Origin: Murimonas intestini
Lineage (GTDB): Bacteria > Bacillota > Clostridia > Lachnospirales > Lachnospiraceae
DNA: 64,000 nucleotides
Assembly: GCF_024622195.1 (NCBI RefSeq)
Contig: NZ_JANKBI010000011.1
Location: 124,001-188,000, forward strand
Reading direction: 5' to 3'
The stretch's first letter is position 1; every line of letters starts with the position of its first letter. Shown piece after piece: positions 33,405 through 41,782 of the stretch. Under the pieces are notes generated by a model, which saw only the letters and a program-made list of their open reading frames with translations, searched no databases and was not told the origin of the DNA. The translations under genes were made by a program, and so were the position numbers.

Positions 33405-35630
33405 TTACTCCCGCTGAGTTCTGGCGATTACCTCGTCTTGCATGTCCTTGTCAAGTGACCAAAACGGAGCGCTGTATCCGCATACACGGACAATAATATT
33501 TTTATGGTTTTCCGGGTCTTTGCGCGCCTCTAAAAGCTGCCTGCGGTCCACCACATTAAAATCCATCACACTTCCTCCGTTTTCCATAAAATAATAAATT
33601 ACATCTCTGTAAATATTGCAGTCTACTCCTGTCTTTGTAACAGGAAGATCCATATAGATCACCGCACCTCCCGGATATCTGCCATAATCCATAGATTTTT
33701 GCGCGTAAGTCAGAGTTGCCGCGTCTATTCCCCCTGTACTTTCACTGGGATTGATCCCCCTGGACAAAGTATGGCCCGCCAGACGTCCATCTGGAGTCGC
33801 TCCTGTATTCTCCTTCAGCCAGGAGTAAGCATAAAATGAAAACAGAGATGGTTCATAATTTCCTCCATGGCCGCTGACAAGTCCGGGCAGAGCCGCCGCC
33901 ACATCCTCAGCCGCTCTCGCAGAAAACTCCATGATTTCTTTATCCGCAGTCCCATATTTGGGAATTCTATTTAGTATGTACTGCCTGAGTACCTCATGCC
34001 CCTCAAAGTTATGATCCAGGATCTGGATCAGCTGATAAAGAGACAGCCTTTTCTCCTCATAGACAAGATATTTAATTGCGTAAAGAGAATCGATTAAAGT
34101 ACCAAGTCCGGAAACGCCAAAATTATTTGTATTGTAGTCAGCACCTCCCTCGGATACATCCATCATTCTGGGAATACATCCGCTCATCAGCATGGAAAAC
34201 ATGGGACAAGGGTTATAATATCTCCACTGTCCCTCAAATTTATTGAAACTCACAGCAATCTGCTGAAAAATCATACGCATATTCTGTCTGTATCTTTGAT
34301 AGAATTCTTCAAAATCCCAGCTGCTCTCCAGATGTTTTAAAAACAGGCCGTCCTCTTCCGTAAATTTCCAATTTTCCGGATGAAACTGCATCAAAAGCAT
34401 CTGGGGAAGGTTTAAATATACATTCGCCCGGCAGTTTACCTCATTCTGAAGCACCAGTTCCTGACATCCTCCCGCCAGATAAGAATAACAGTCTCTTTCC
34501 TTTTTTCCCTGACGTTTCTGGGCATCAATAATTACCGGATCATTAAACACTGAGAGCACATTGCTCCCCTTTCCCGCAAGCTTTCCTATCATTTCCAAAT
34601 ACTCCGGCGGATGAGCCGGACTTACACGCGCCTGGAGTTTGGGATTTGCCAGGTTATTTTCCTGAAAGGCTTCAATAAACATCTTTGTCACATCATTAAA
34701 AATAACCTTCCCGTCAGAATCCGTACCGCCAATCATCACAGTGGCATTCGTGCCCCCCGGAATATCCGTCAGGTCCCATCTGGCATCAGTCAGCGCCAGA
34801 AAACAAAGGATCAGTTCTTTGGCTGAATTTCTGTCGATCCTTCCTTCTCTCAGATCTCTTTCATAAAAGGGATACAGCAGACGGTCAAGATGTCCCAGCA
34901 CTGCAAATCCCATACCCTCAAATGTGTTGCACATCTCCCTCACGAACCACACTGCGGCAAGTGCTTCATAAAAAGTCTGTGCCGGACAGGCTGGGACACG
35001 GTATGCTGTCCTGGCTATCAATTCCAGATTTCTGCGGCTGCGTTCCTCCTTCTCTGTCTCAAGAAGTTCTTCCGCTTTCCTGGAAAACCGCTCTCCAAGG
35101 CAGCACATGCTGTCGCAGGCAATCTTTACACTCTCAACAAACTCCTTTTCTCTTTTTGTTACAGGCCTGCATGCTTCTGCCTCTTTTTTAATTCCCCGGT
35201 ATCCCAGACGGATCACCCGCTCTACGTCTGCATAATGGTGTGCGCAATCCGTATACATCTCACCTGCGAATAAATCTCTTTTACGGTATTCCAGGCTCCA
35301 TTTCAAAAAATTCTCAGCAAATTCCTTATTCTGATTCATCATCCAGCTTGCAATGCCAGGGCCAGGCGGAAAACTGGACGTTACTGAATTTCTCTCCCTG
35401 CCTGATATCACTTCTGCATAGAAAGGACTCTCAGGGAAAATATGCACATCACATTCTCTTGCTCCAATTTCATAAATCATTGCTTTCCGGCGCAGTTCCC
35501 CAAACTCTGGATGTTCTTTTTTTCTTTCATCCAAATTTCGTAATATACTGGAAACATCCACCGGATAGGCAGTATATAATTCATTACACTGCTGAAACAA
35601 TTTTTCTAAGTCCACGCTGTAGTTCAACAT
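33405..35630 (-). CDS. Glycyl radical enzyme of unassigned substrate class
   Basis: 741 residues from the ATG at 35630, which has GAAGGAAG upstream (a longer frame to 35696 has no RBS). The glycyl radical motif is RVCGYS with Gly at about 718 of 741. The thiyl-radical site reads AGGCQELVLQ, that is GCxE as in dehydratases and lyases such as glycerol dehydratase or CutC, not the CC pair of pyruvate formate-lyase. FNDPVIIDAQKRQGK, YNTNNFGVSGLGTLIDSLYAI and ATPDGRLAGHTLSRGINPSES are other family segments. It is surrounded by an ABC importer, a zinc dehydrogenase, an activase and a glycosidase. It is probably a sugar- or polyol-derived dehydratase; the substrate is unknown. Confidence 0.93.
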   Translation of the reverse strand: MLNYSVDLEKLFQQCNELYTAYPVDVSSILRNLDERKKEHPEFGELRRKAMIYEIGARECDVHIFPESPFYAEVISGRERNSVTSSFPPGPGIASWMMNQNKEFAENFLKWSLEYRKRDLFAGEMYTDCAHHYADVERVIRLGYRGIKKEAEACRPVTKREKEFVESVKIACDSMCCLGERFSRKAEELLETEKEERSRRNLELIARTAYRVPACPAQTFYEALAAVWFVREMCNTFEGMGFAVLGHLDRLLYPFYERDLREGRIDRNSAKELILCFLALTDARWDLTDIPGGTNATVMIGGTDSDGKVIFNDVTKMFIEAFQENNLANPKLQARVSPAHPPEYLEMIGKLAGKGSNVLSVFNDPVIIDAQKRQGKKERDCYSYLAGGCQELVLQNEVNCRANVYLNLPQMLLMQFHPENWKFTEEDGLFLKHLESSWDFEEFYQRYRQNMRMIFQQIAVSFNKFEGQWRYYNPCPMFSMLMSGCIPRMMDVSEGGADYNTNNFGVSGLGTLIDSLYAIKYLVYEEKRLSLYQLIQILDHNFEGHEVLRQYILNRIPKYGTADKEIMEFSARAAEDVAAALPGLVSGHGGNYEPSLFSFYAYSWLKENTGATPDGRLAGHTLSRGINPSESTGGIDAATLTYAQKSMDYGRYPGGAVIYMDLPVTKTGVDCNIYRDVIYYFMENGGSVMDFNVVDRRQLLEARKDPENHKNIIVRVCGYSAPFWSLDKDMQDEVIARTQRE

Positions 35631-35665
35631 TGGCACTTCCTTCTTTCTGTGGATTATTCTTTTTA

Positions 35666-36697
35666 TTATTGATAATACAGGGAAACCTTCAGACATTTTC
35701 TGCTTTTAATCAGCTCAAAACCCTTTTCGTATTCCTCTATGGGCAGCCGGTGAGTCACAAAATCTTTCAAATCAATTTTCCCATCCTGTATATATCTGAC
35801 CACTTCATCGTGAACAGAGGCTTCTATTTCAGGTACCGGCCATTGAACTGAATGTATCTTAAAGTTATATGGTCCGTTTCTCCATGCAATTCCCCGGTCT
35901 TCCTCCAGGCCGATCCCATATACTCCTATAATCCCGTCATCTTTGATCAAAGTAAGGGCTTCAGAAATTATTACGCATCTCCCCACTGCATCAATATAAA
36001 AATCCAGCTTTTGCGGCAGCTTCTTTTTTAATACTTCTGCAAAATTCTCTTTCTTTGAATTCACAGCCAGGTCAGCGCCTAATTTTTTTGCTGTTGCAAG
36101 GCGGTCATCGTGGTGCCCGGACAGAGCCACAAAGGATGCCCCAGCCAATTTGCAAAATTTTACAAGAGCCAGCCCTACAGGACCGCAGCCTGAGACAGCC
36201 ACCTTATCTCCCGGTCCTACTCCCAGACGTTTAACCGCAGCACATACCTCTTTCAGTGTGATGACCATGACTCCGTCCACCGGATCTATATCCGCAGGAA
36301 TAACCTGCTGGGAAATATTACTGATGTCGGCCTCAGTCACGCCATCCCGGATCATGGCCTGATAGTCCGTCACCCGTCCATATTCCCCAAAGCTGCCCCA
36401 AAGACTGTGATACAAAGGGTACGTATCATCAAGGCCGCTGCGCAGCACAAGATCACCTTCTTTATAGGAAATGACCTTTTTTCCCGTTCTCAGTACCCTC
36501 CCCACAGATTCATGCCCCAGTACCGCCGGGTAAGTATCAAAACCATTCAGATGCCCTTCTCTTAATTTCAGATCCGTTCCATTACAGATTCCACAGGCCG
36601 CAGTTTTCACAATAGCAGTATAATCAGATAACTCCGGCACAGGGATATCATCCTTCAGCGCTATATTTCCTTTTCCATCTATTACTAATCCTCGCAT
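35666..36697 (-). CDS. Zinc-type alcohol/polyol dehydrogenase (MDR family)
   Basis: A 343-residue medium-chain dehydrogenase. The catalytic-zinc region has CGICNGTDLKLREGH and LGHESVGRVL. The NAD-binding motif is VAVSGCGPVGLALVKFCKLA. The usual four-cysteine structural-zinc loop is absent (the segment reads RSGLDDTYPLYHS), which occurs in several sugar-oxidising members. It is predicted to oxidise an alcohol group of the imported sugar or reduce the product of the radical enzyme. It lies between the permease gene (9 nt) and the glycyl radical enzyme gene. Confidence 0.88.
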   Translation of the reverse strand: MRGLVIDGKGNIALKDDIPVPELSDYTAIVKTAACGICNGTDLKLREGHLNGFDTYPAVLGHESVGRVLRTGKKVISYKEGDLVLRSGLDDTYPLYHSLWGSFGEYGRVTDYQAMIRDGVTEADISNISQQVIPADIDPVDGVMVITLKEVCAAVKRLGVGPGDKVAVSGCGPVGLALVKFCKLAGASFVALSGHHDDRLATAKKLGADLAVNSKKENFAEVLKKKLPQKLDFYIDAVGRCVIISEALTLIKDDGIIGVYGIGLEEDRGIAWRNGPYNFKIHSVQWPVPEIEASVHDEVVRYIQDGKIDLKDFVTHRLPIEEYEKGFELIKSRKCLKVSLYYQ

Positions 36698-36706
36698 AAG
36701 CTCCTC

Positions 36707-37582
36707 CTATTTTCCTCCCATTCCTGTCATAGCGATCCCCTCCTGCAGATAGTTCTGGAAAAGAAGATAGATAATGAAGCTGGGTATAATGGCAATAGTG
36801 GTTGCACACATTAAGGCAGACCAATCTGTGCCATACTGTCCTTTAAACATATACAGGCCTAAGGGAATTGTCTTCAGATTTTCCTTGCTTGTCACAATCA
36901 GCGGCCATAGGAAAGACTTCCAGTTATCCACAAAGCTGAAAATGGCAAGAGATGCTATGCCGGGCTTAGCCAGCGGCAGCATAATATTCCAGTACAGTCT
37001 GAATGGATTGCAGCCGTCTATTTTTGCCGCTTCCTCCACTTCAAATGGAATCGTCACAAAAAACTGGCGCATTAAAAAGGTACCAAAAGCAGTAAACGCC
37101 GGAGGTACTATCAATGCCAGATAACTGTTGTACCAGCCTATCTGCTTTAATATCAGATACAGCGGCAGGATCAATACCTGCTGGGGTATCATTAAAGTTC
37201 CCAGATAGGCCAGAAACAAAATATCTCTGCCTTTAAATTTAAGTCTGGCAAAGGCATAGGCAGACATAGTAGATGTCATTATAGTCAGCATTGTGCAGCA
37301 GATCCCAACCAGAACAGAATTCAGCAGAAATCTGGGAAAATTAATAGAGGTCCATGCTCTTGCTATATTTTCCCATGCCAGATGATCAGCCACCAGTTTA
37401 AATGGTTTTACCATTACCTGATCTGCCGGTTTCAAAGCCGTTACCAGCATAAACAAAAGTGGGATTACAAATAAAAACACCACAAGGGAAATAAGTACTT
37501 GATTTACCGCAGCGTTGATTCTCCTTTTTCTCTCTTCCTTTGTCTTTACACTCTTTTTTGCTATGGTTTTTTCTTTTGACAT
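36707..37582 (-). CDS. Sugar ABC transporter permease (MalG-like)
   Basis: 291 residues from the ATG at 37582, which has GGGGAGG upstream. After a basic N-terminus come six membrane helices and the EAA loop VEEAAKIDGCNPFRLYWNIMLP. It forms the importer channel with the upstream permease, whose stop is 13 nt away. Confidence 0.93.
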   Translation of the reverse strand: MSKEKTIAKKSVKTKEERKRRINAAVNQVLISLVVFLFVIPLLFMLVTALKPADQVMVKPFKLVADHLAWENIARAWTSINFPRFLLNSVLVGICCTMLTIMTSTMSAYAFARLKFKGRDILFLAYLGTLMIPQQVLILPLYLILKQIGWYNSYLALIVPPAFTAFGTFLMRQFFVTIPFEVEEAAKIDGCNPFRLYWNIMLPLAKPGIASLAIFSFVDNWKSFLWPLIVTSKENLKTIPLGLYMFKGQYGTDWSALMCATTIAIIPSFIIYLLFQNYLQEGIAMTGMGGK

Positions 37583-37595
37583 TGCTTCCTCCCCT

Positions 37596-38474
37596 TTAAT
37601 CGTAAACCACCCATTTTTTCTGAGCAAACCACTGGAACACAGTTATGATCATTATGATGGCAAACAGCACCCAGGCTATGGACGATGCGTACCCCATCTT
37701 CATAAAGTTAAATCCGTTCTGGTAAATATACATGACTGCAGTTGTTGTAGAGTAAGCCGGACCGCCGTTAGTTCCGATAAATGTCTGGTCAAATACCTGA
37801 AATGAACTGATGATTGTCATGATCACCGCAAAGAAAATACTCGGTGACATGAGGGGAAGAGTTACTTTAAAATATGTACGGATACGTCCGCAGCCATCGA
37901 TCCTGGCAGCTTCCTTTAAGCTCTGCGGAACCCCCAGAAGCCCCGCTATAAAAATTACCATATTATATCCAAATCCCTGCCATACACTCATAATGACAAT
38001 GGACATCATTGCCGTTTTTGTACTTCCTAAAAAGTTAATTTCTTTAAATCCAAAGGTATTAAGAGCGATATTGATCAGCCCGTATTCCGGCAAAAACAAC
38101 CATTTCCAAAGCATAGTTGTAGCAATGACCGGTATTACCTGGGGCATAAAAAACGCTGCCCTGTAAAACTTCAGATTCTTTATCTTGCTTGTCAGCCAAA
38201 CCGCCAGCAGCATTGCAATTAAGATATTCAGCACTGCATAAGCGGCCACATAAAAAACTGTATTCCCCATAACCTTTCCAAAAAGGGGATCCGCAGTAAA
38301 CAGGTTTTTATAATTATCAAATCCAACAAACCGCCGTTCTCCTACAACAGGCCAGTCATAGAGACTCATTACAAAGGACATCACAACCGGGATTGCAGTA
38401 AAAATCAGAAATCCAATCAGATTCGGCGCCAAAAAACAAAGCGCTGTCAGGCCTTCCCTGTGCTTCTTTTTCAT
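37596..38474 (-). CDS. Sugar ABC transporter permease (MalF-like)
   Basis: 292 residues, six membrane helices. It begins with a basic segment then ALCFLAPNLIGFLIFTAIPV, and the EAA loop is LKEAARIDGCGRIRTYFKVT. It is the second gene of the operon, after the binding protein. Confidence 0.93.
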   Translation of the reverse strand: MKKKHREGLTALCFLAPNLIGFLIFTAIPVVMSFVMSLYDWPVVGERRFVGFDNYKNLFTADPLFGKVMGNTVFYVAAYAVLNILIAMLLAVWLTSKIKNLKFYRAAFFMPQVIPVIATTMLWKWLFLPEYGLINIALNTFGFKEINFLGSTKTAMMSIVIMSVWQGFGYNMVIFIAGLLGVPQSLKEAARIDGCGRIRTYFKVTLPLMSPSIFFAVIMTIISSFQVFDQTFIGTNGGPAYSTTTAVMYIYQNGFNFMKMGYASSIAWVLFAIIMIITVFQWFAQKKWVVYD

Positions 38475-38524
38475 ATTTTCCCTCCTTCAGAAGGGACCGG
38501 CAGCATTCACCGGCCCCATTCATA

Positions 38525-39796
38525 TTATTGTGCGCTCTGGATAACAGCGTCTCCCATGGATTGAATAATACCAACCACATCAGATGCCGGCACACCATCC
38601 ATCATTACACCTGCCAGATTCTGATTGATTATAGAGTAAACCTCCTGGAAATTCTTAGTTGGGTAGTAAGGAATCCCAAAACCTTCCTCACAAGAATCTT
38701 CCACTGCTGTCTTAAGCCCGTCAATATAATCATTTGCCTCATAGTAAGGTTCCCTCACAGAAGCCCTGGAAGGCAGCGCCCGTCCCCATTCTGCCAGTTT
38801 TTTCTGGGCTGCTGCTCCTGTAATATACTTTAACGCCTTATATGCCTCTTCCGGATGTTTTGTATCCTTTGTGATTGCAAATCCGGATCCATTGATGGTC
38901 GTCATTTGTTTTTCTGACTTATACATTGTACAGACACCTGCATTAAAATCGCAGTATTCCTTTACCCTTGTAACAGTCCAGGGTCCATCTATAACCATAC
39001 CGATATTTCCTGCCTGAAACGCTTCCAGATGCCAGACAGTATTACCGCTGTCTGTGATTGGCGCTGCTACCTTTTCCACATTGATAAGATCACTGATTTT
39101 CTGAATAGCATCTGCTGCCGCTTCTGTATCAATATTTAAGTTCCCATCGGCATCAGTTATTTCAGCACCTTCACATAAGAGCTGGGGATACAGATTATCA
39201 ATATTAGGCAGCGTTGCAAAACCGTAGTCACCATCACCAGTCAGCGCCCTGCACTTTTCCAGAAATTCATCCCAGGTCATACTGCTGGTAGGATATTCTA
39301 CCCCGTGCTTGTCAAATAGATCCTTATTATAATAAATAATGTACGGGCCAAAATCATAAGGCAGTCCATATACATCACCGTTCACACGGTAAGCATCCAG
39401 TATTCCGCCGTAAAAATCATCTATGTCAATGTCTTGATCCGCCTCAATATACGGCTGCAGATTCAGGAAACTGTCCCCCAGATAATCTTTCGCACGCATA
39501 GCATGCATATATACAATATCCGGTGCATCTCCGCTTGCCAGATCTACCGGCAGTTTCGTCCAGTAGCCATTCCAGTCAGTATATTCAAACTCTACTTTAA
39601 TATTAGGATAAAGGTCTGTCACATCATCAGCCAGTTCTTTCCACTGGCCTGCTTCTGCATCATTCTCTACCTTTGTAAACCAGCGTAAGACAACCTGCTC
39701 ACTATTATTTTCCTCCGCCAGGGCTGTCATAGAAGATCCACTCATCCCCATTACCATGATTCCACTTAATAAAGCCGCAAAAATTCTTTTCTTCAT
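38525..39796 (-). CDS. Sugar ABC transporter substrate-binding protein
   Basis: A 423-residue family-1 extracellular binding protein. The signal peptide MKKRIFAALLSGIMVMGMSG ends near ALAEENN; no lipobox cysteine is seen. The body has VVLRWFTKVENDAEAGQWKE, DAPDIVYMHAMRAKDYLGD and GPYIIYYNKDLFDKHGVEYP, as in oligosaccharide-binding proteins. It is first in the operon and carries the promoter and LacI operator upstream. No ATPase is encoded in the operon. Confidence 0.92.
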   Translation of the reverse strand: MKKRIFAALLSGIMVMGMSGSSMTALAEENNSEQVVLRWFTKVENDAEAGQWKELADDVTDLYPNIKVEFEYTDWNGYWTKLPVDLASGDAPDIVYMHAMRAKDYLGDSFLNLQPYIEADQDIDIDDFYGGILDAYRVNGDVYGLPYDFGPYIIYYNKDLFDKHGVEYPTSSMTWDEFLEKCRALTGDGDYGFATLPNIDNLYPQLLCEGAEITDADGNLNIDTEAAADAIQKISDLINVEKVAAPITDSGNTVWHLEAFQAGNIGMVIDGPWTVTRVKEYCDFNAGVCTMYKSEKQMTTINGSGFAITKDTKHPEEAYKALKYITGAAAQKKLAEWGRALPSRASVREPYYEANDYIDGLKTAVEDSCEEGFGIPYYPTKNFQEVYSIINQNLAGVMMDGVPASDVVGIIQSMGDAVIQSAQ

Positions 39797-39881
39797 TTAC
39801 AATCTCCTTTCATCATCTGTTTTTCCTGCACCCAATTGCTTAACACGCTCTTCTTTTTCTTACCCTCTCCTTTATGAAATA

Positions 39882-39900
39882 TTTTTGGTACCGCTTTCAA
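39882..39900. promoter_or_regulatory. LacI-family operator 1 (importer side)
   Basis: The sequence TTTTTGGTACCGCTTTCAA matches the site at 40033-40051 at 16 of 19 positions. It lies just downstream of the -10 box of the importer promoter, where binding would block transcription. Confidence 0.65.
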
Positions 39901-39905
39901 TTCTA

Positions 39906-39934
39906 TATTTACACTTTTACCTGCTATTTGTCAA
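39906..39934 (-). promoter_or_regulatory. Promoter of the glycyl-radical operon
   Basis: On the minus strand TTGACA (39934-39929), 17 bp, TAAATA (39911-39906), about 110 nt before the binding-protein gene. The 378-nt gap between the divergent operons (39797-40174) otherwise holds only the two operators and the lacI promoter. Confidence 0.6.
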
Positions 39935-40032
39935 TTGTTATTTCAATATATTTGACTTTTTCTCTATTATTCACTATTTTCATCCTTTATTTTTGTACAT
40001 TTCGTCCTTTTTATTTCATTTGGAAATTCCAT

Positions 40033-40051
40033 TTTTTGGAACCGCGTTCAG
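40033..40051. promoter_or_regulatory. LacI-family operator 2 (regulator side)
   Basis: TTTTTGGAACCGCGTTCAG, the second copy, centred 151 bp from operator 1. A pair of operators at this distance could support looping. Confidence 0.6.
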
Positions 40052-40090
40052 CTCTTGAATAACAACTCACAAATGCCTCTACTATTTTTA

Positions 40091-40119
40091 TTGAAATCCC
40101 ATCCGAAACACACTATAAT
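40091..40119 (+). promoter_or_regulatory. Promoter of the divergent LacI gene
   Basis: TTGAAA (40091-40096), 17-bp spacer, TATAAT (40114-40119), about 55 nt before the start codon. Confidence 0.65.
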
Positions 40120-40174
40120 AACAATAGCAAACCATCAGTCCTTTTATAAATAAAATGAAAAACGGGGAGTTTAC

Positions 40175-41203
40175 ATGAACACTATCAAAAAGAAATTAAC
40201 AATTGATGACATTGCCAGACTTGCAAATGTCTCCAGAAGTACAGTTTCACGGGTGCTCAACAACAATCCTAATGTAAATGAAGCCAAACGTAAGCGTATT
40301 ATGGATATTATAGATGAACAGCATTTTGTCCCCAATTCTATGGCAAGAAACCTTGGTACCGGTTCCACCAGGACTATTGCCATTTTTGTGGGAGAAATCA
40401 CAAATCAATATTTTTCAGAAATAATAAGAGGTGCCGAAGAGGTGGCCATCAGCCAGGGCTATTTCCCTCTGATCTGTTTAATCCAAAATCCCGGACGTGA
40501 GCAGTTCTATATCGAAGAGATGATCCAGCAGCGGGCCTCCGGCGCCATTATCGTCAGTTCCAGTATCAAAAATGCTGCTTCTATCCGTCAGCTTGCTATG
40601 AGCATGAGCCTGGTTTCCATCCAGTCTGAACTCTGCGGCATCGCTCCGCTCTATTACCTGGACACAGAAAATCAGCTTGGGATTTATAATATCACAAAGC
40701 ATCTGATCCAACTGGGACACCGGAACCTGGCATATTTATCGACGCTGCCAAACACAACCGTCCTGGAAGAACGTTATGCGGGGTTCTGCAAAGCATGTTC
40801 TGACTTTCATCTTTCTTTCGCCGAAGACCATGTGCTTCACGGATACCATAAAGAGGATATCTCTGTATCTGTGGAGAATTTAATTCTTTCAGAGAACAGG
40901 CCTACGGCTCTCTGCTGCTGCAATGATTTTTCCGCCGGCATCGCATACCAGAAAATCCGTCAGCTGGGCCTGCGTATTCCTGAAGACATCTCCCTGACCG
41001 GTTTTGATGACCTTCCGATCGCCACTATCATGAACCCCATGCTGACCACTGTTAAGCAGCCCATACGTGAAATGGGGAGGCGGGCCATGAAGCTTTTAAT
41101 TGAATCTTTGGACAATGCAGAAAATCCGGTATCCGGCACTGTACTGCGTTTTCCTTCAGAAGTTATCCTCCGTGAATCCACCGCCCCTCCTGCAGCTATA
41201 TAA
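40175..41203 (+). CDS. LacI-family transcriptional regulator
   Basis: A 342-residue repressor. The helix-turn-helix is TIDDIARLANVSRSTVSRVL, followed by the hinge (HFVPNSMARNLGTGSTRT) and a sugar-binding core (ISLTGFDDLPIATIMNPM, LTTVKQPIREMG). It is divergent from the glycyl-radical/importer operon and two matching operator sites lie between them, so it very likely controls that operon. The GGGGAG RBS precedes the ATG. Confidence 0.94.
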   Translation: MNTIKKKLTIDDIARLANVSRSTVSRVLNNNPNVNEAKRKRIMDIIDEQHFVPNSMARNLGTGSTRTIAIFVGEITNQYFSEIIRGAEEVAISQGYFPLICLIQNPGREQFYIEEMIQQRASGAIIVSSSIKNAASIRQLAMSMSLVSIQSELCGIAPLYYLDTENQLGIYNITKHLIQLGHRNLAYLSTLPNTTVLEERYAGFCKACSDFHLSFAEDHVLHGYHKEDISVSVENLILSENRPTALCCCNDFSAGIAYQKIRQLGLRIPEDISLTGFDDLPIATIMNPMLTTVKQPIREMGRRAMKLLIESLDNAENPVSGTVLRFPSEVILRESTAPPAAI

Positions 41204-41215
41204 CCTTATCTGACC

Positions 41216-41265
41216 CCAGCTCCCTGAACCCTTCGCAGCTCAATGATTTCAGGGGGCTGGTTCTG
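41216..41265 (+). terminator. Terminator after the LacI gene
   Basis: The arms CCAGCTCCCTGAA (41216-41228) and TTCAGGGGGCTGG (41248-41260) pair at 12 of 13 positions and are followed by a short T-rich stretch. The loop is long (19 nt). Confidence 0.6.
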
Positions 41266-41302
41266 TCATATATACTTTGTCTTATACGAAAAACATAATT
41301 TT

Positions 41303-41351
41303 CTTCTTGACAAAGTCAAGTAGCAGTCATATACTTGACTTTGTCAAGAAG
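41303..41351. promoter_or_regulatory. Nested-palindrome promoter/operator of the MarR operon
   Basis: Two perfect 20-bp arms (41303-41322 and 41332-41351) form an inverted repeat around 9 nt, and each arm contains its own palindrome TTGAC-AAA-GTCAA or TTGAC-TTT-GTCAA. The promoter lies inside: TTGACA (41307-41312), 17 bp, TATACT (41330-41335). The Shine-Dalgarno sequence AAGGAGGG begins at the end of the right arm. A MarR dimer on each half would cover both the -35 and the start region. Confidence 0.85.
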
Positions 41352-41362
41352 GAGGGATTAAA

Positions 41363-41782
41363 ATGTTTCAGACTTTAGCTTATTACTCTTCTGTATTTCA
41401 CAAGGAATTTGTTGGTTATACAAGTGATAAACTGCAAAAACTGGGGATCAATTTTGGCTCAGTGTTTTTTCTCATTTATGTCGGAAATCATCCCGGCTGT
41501 ACGCCGTCTGAACTCACAAAGGCATTGCAGATGGACTGGGGGCATTCTCAGAGAAGTGTAACGAAGATGGTAAATGAAGGATTTATGACAAAAGATAAAT
41601 GCGGGCGGATCTACCACTTAAATCTGACTGAAAAAGGCCAGCAGGCATTCCAGGTCAGCCATCAGGTATTTTTTGATTGGGACAAAGAAAAGCTTAAGGC
41701 TTTAACTGATGCAGAATGCAGACAGTTGTTTGAGCTGCTTCAAAAAGCTGCTATGGGAAAGAAGGATGTTAAAGATGAATGA
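41363..41782 (+). CDS. MarR-family transcriptional regulator
   Basis: A 139-residue winged-helix protein. The DNA-binding region is HPGCTPSELTKALQMDWGHS, then QRSVTKMVNEGFMTKDKCGR and IYHLNLTEKGQQAF, the usual MarR helix pair and wing. It follows a promoter composed of nested palindromes and is likely autoregulated. Its stop overlaps the start of the oxidoreductase gene (ATGAATGA), so that enzyme is the probable regulated function. Confidence 0.93.
   Translation: MFQTLAYYSSVFHKEFVGYTSDKLQKLGINFGSVFFLIYVGNHPGCTPSELTKALQMDWGHSQRSVTKMVNEGFMTKDKCGRIYHLNLTEKGQQAFQVSHQVFFDWDKEKLKALTDAECRQLFELLQKAAMGKKDVKDE

Noticed and set aside
33405..35630. Glycyl radical enzyme as pyruvate formate-lyase
   Set aside because: It lacks the adjacent Cys-Cys pair and has GCQE, and its activase carries extra ferredoxin clusters that PflA lacks.
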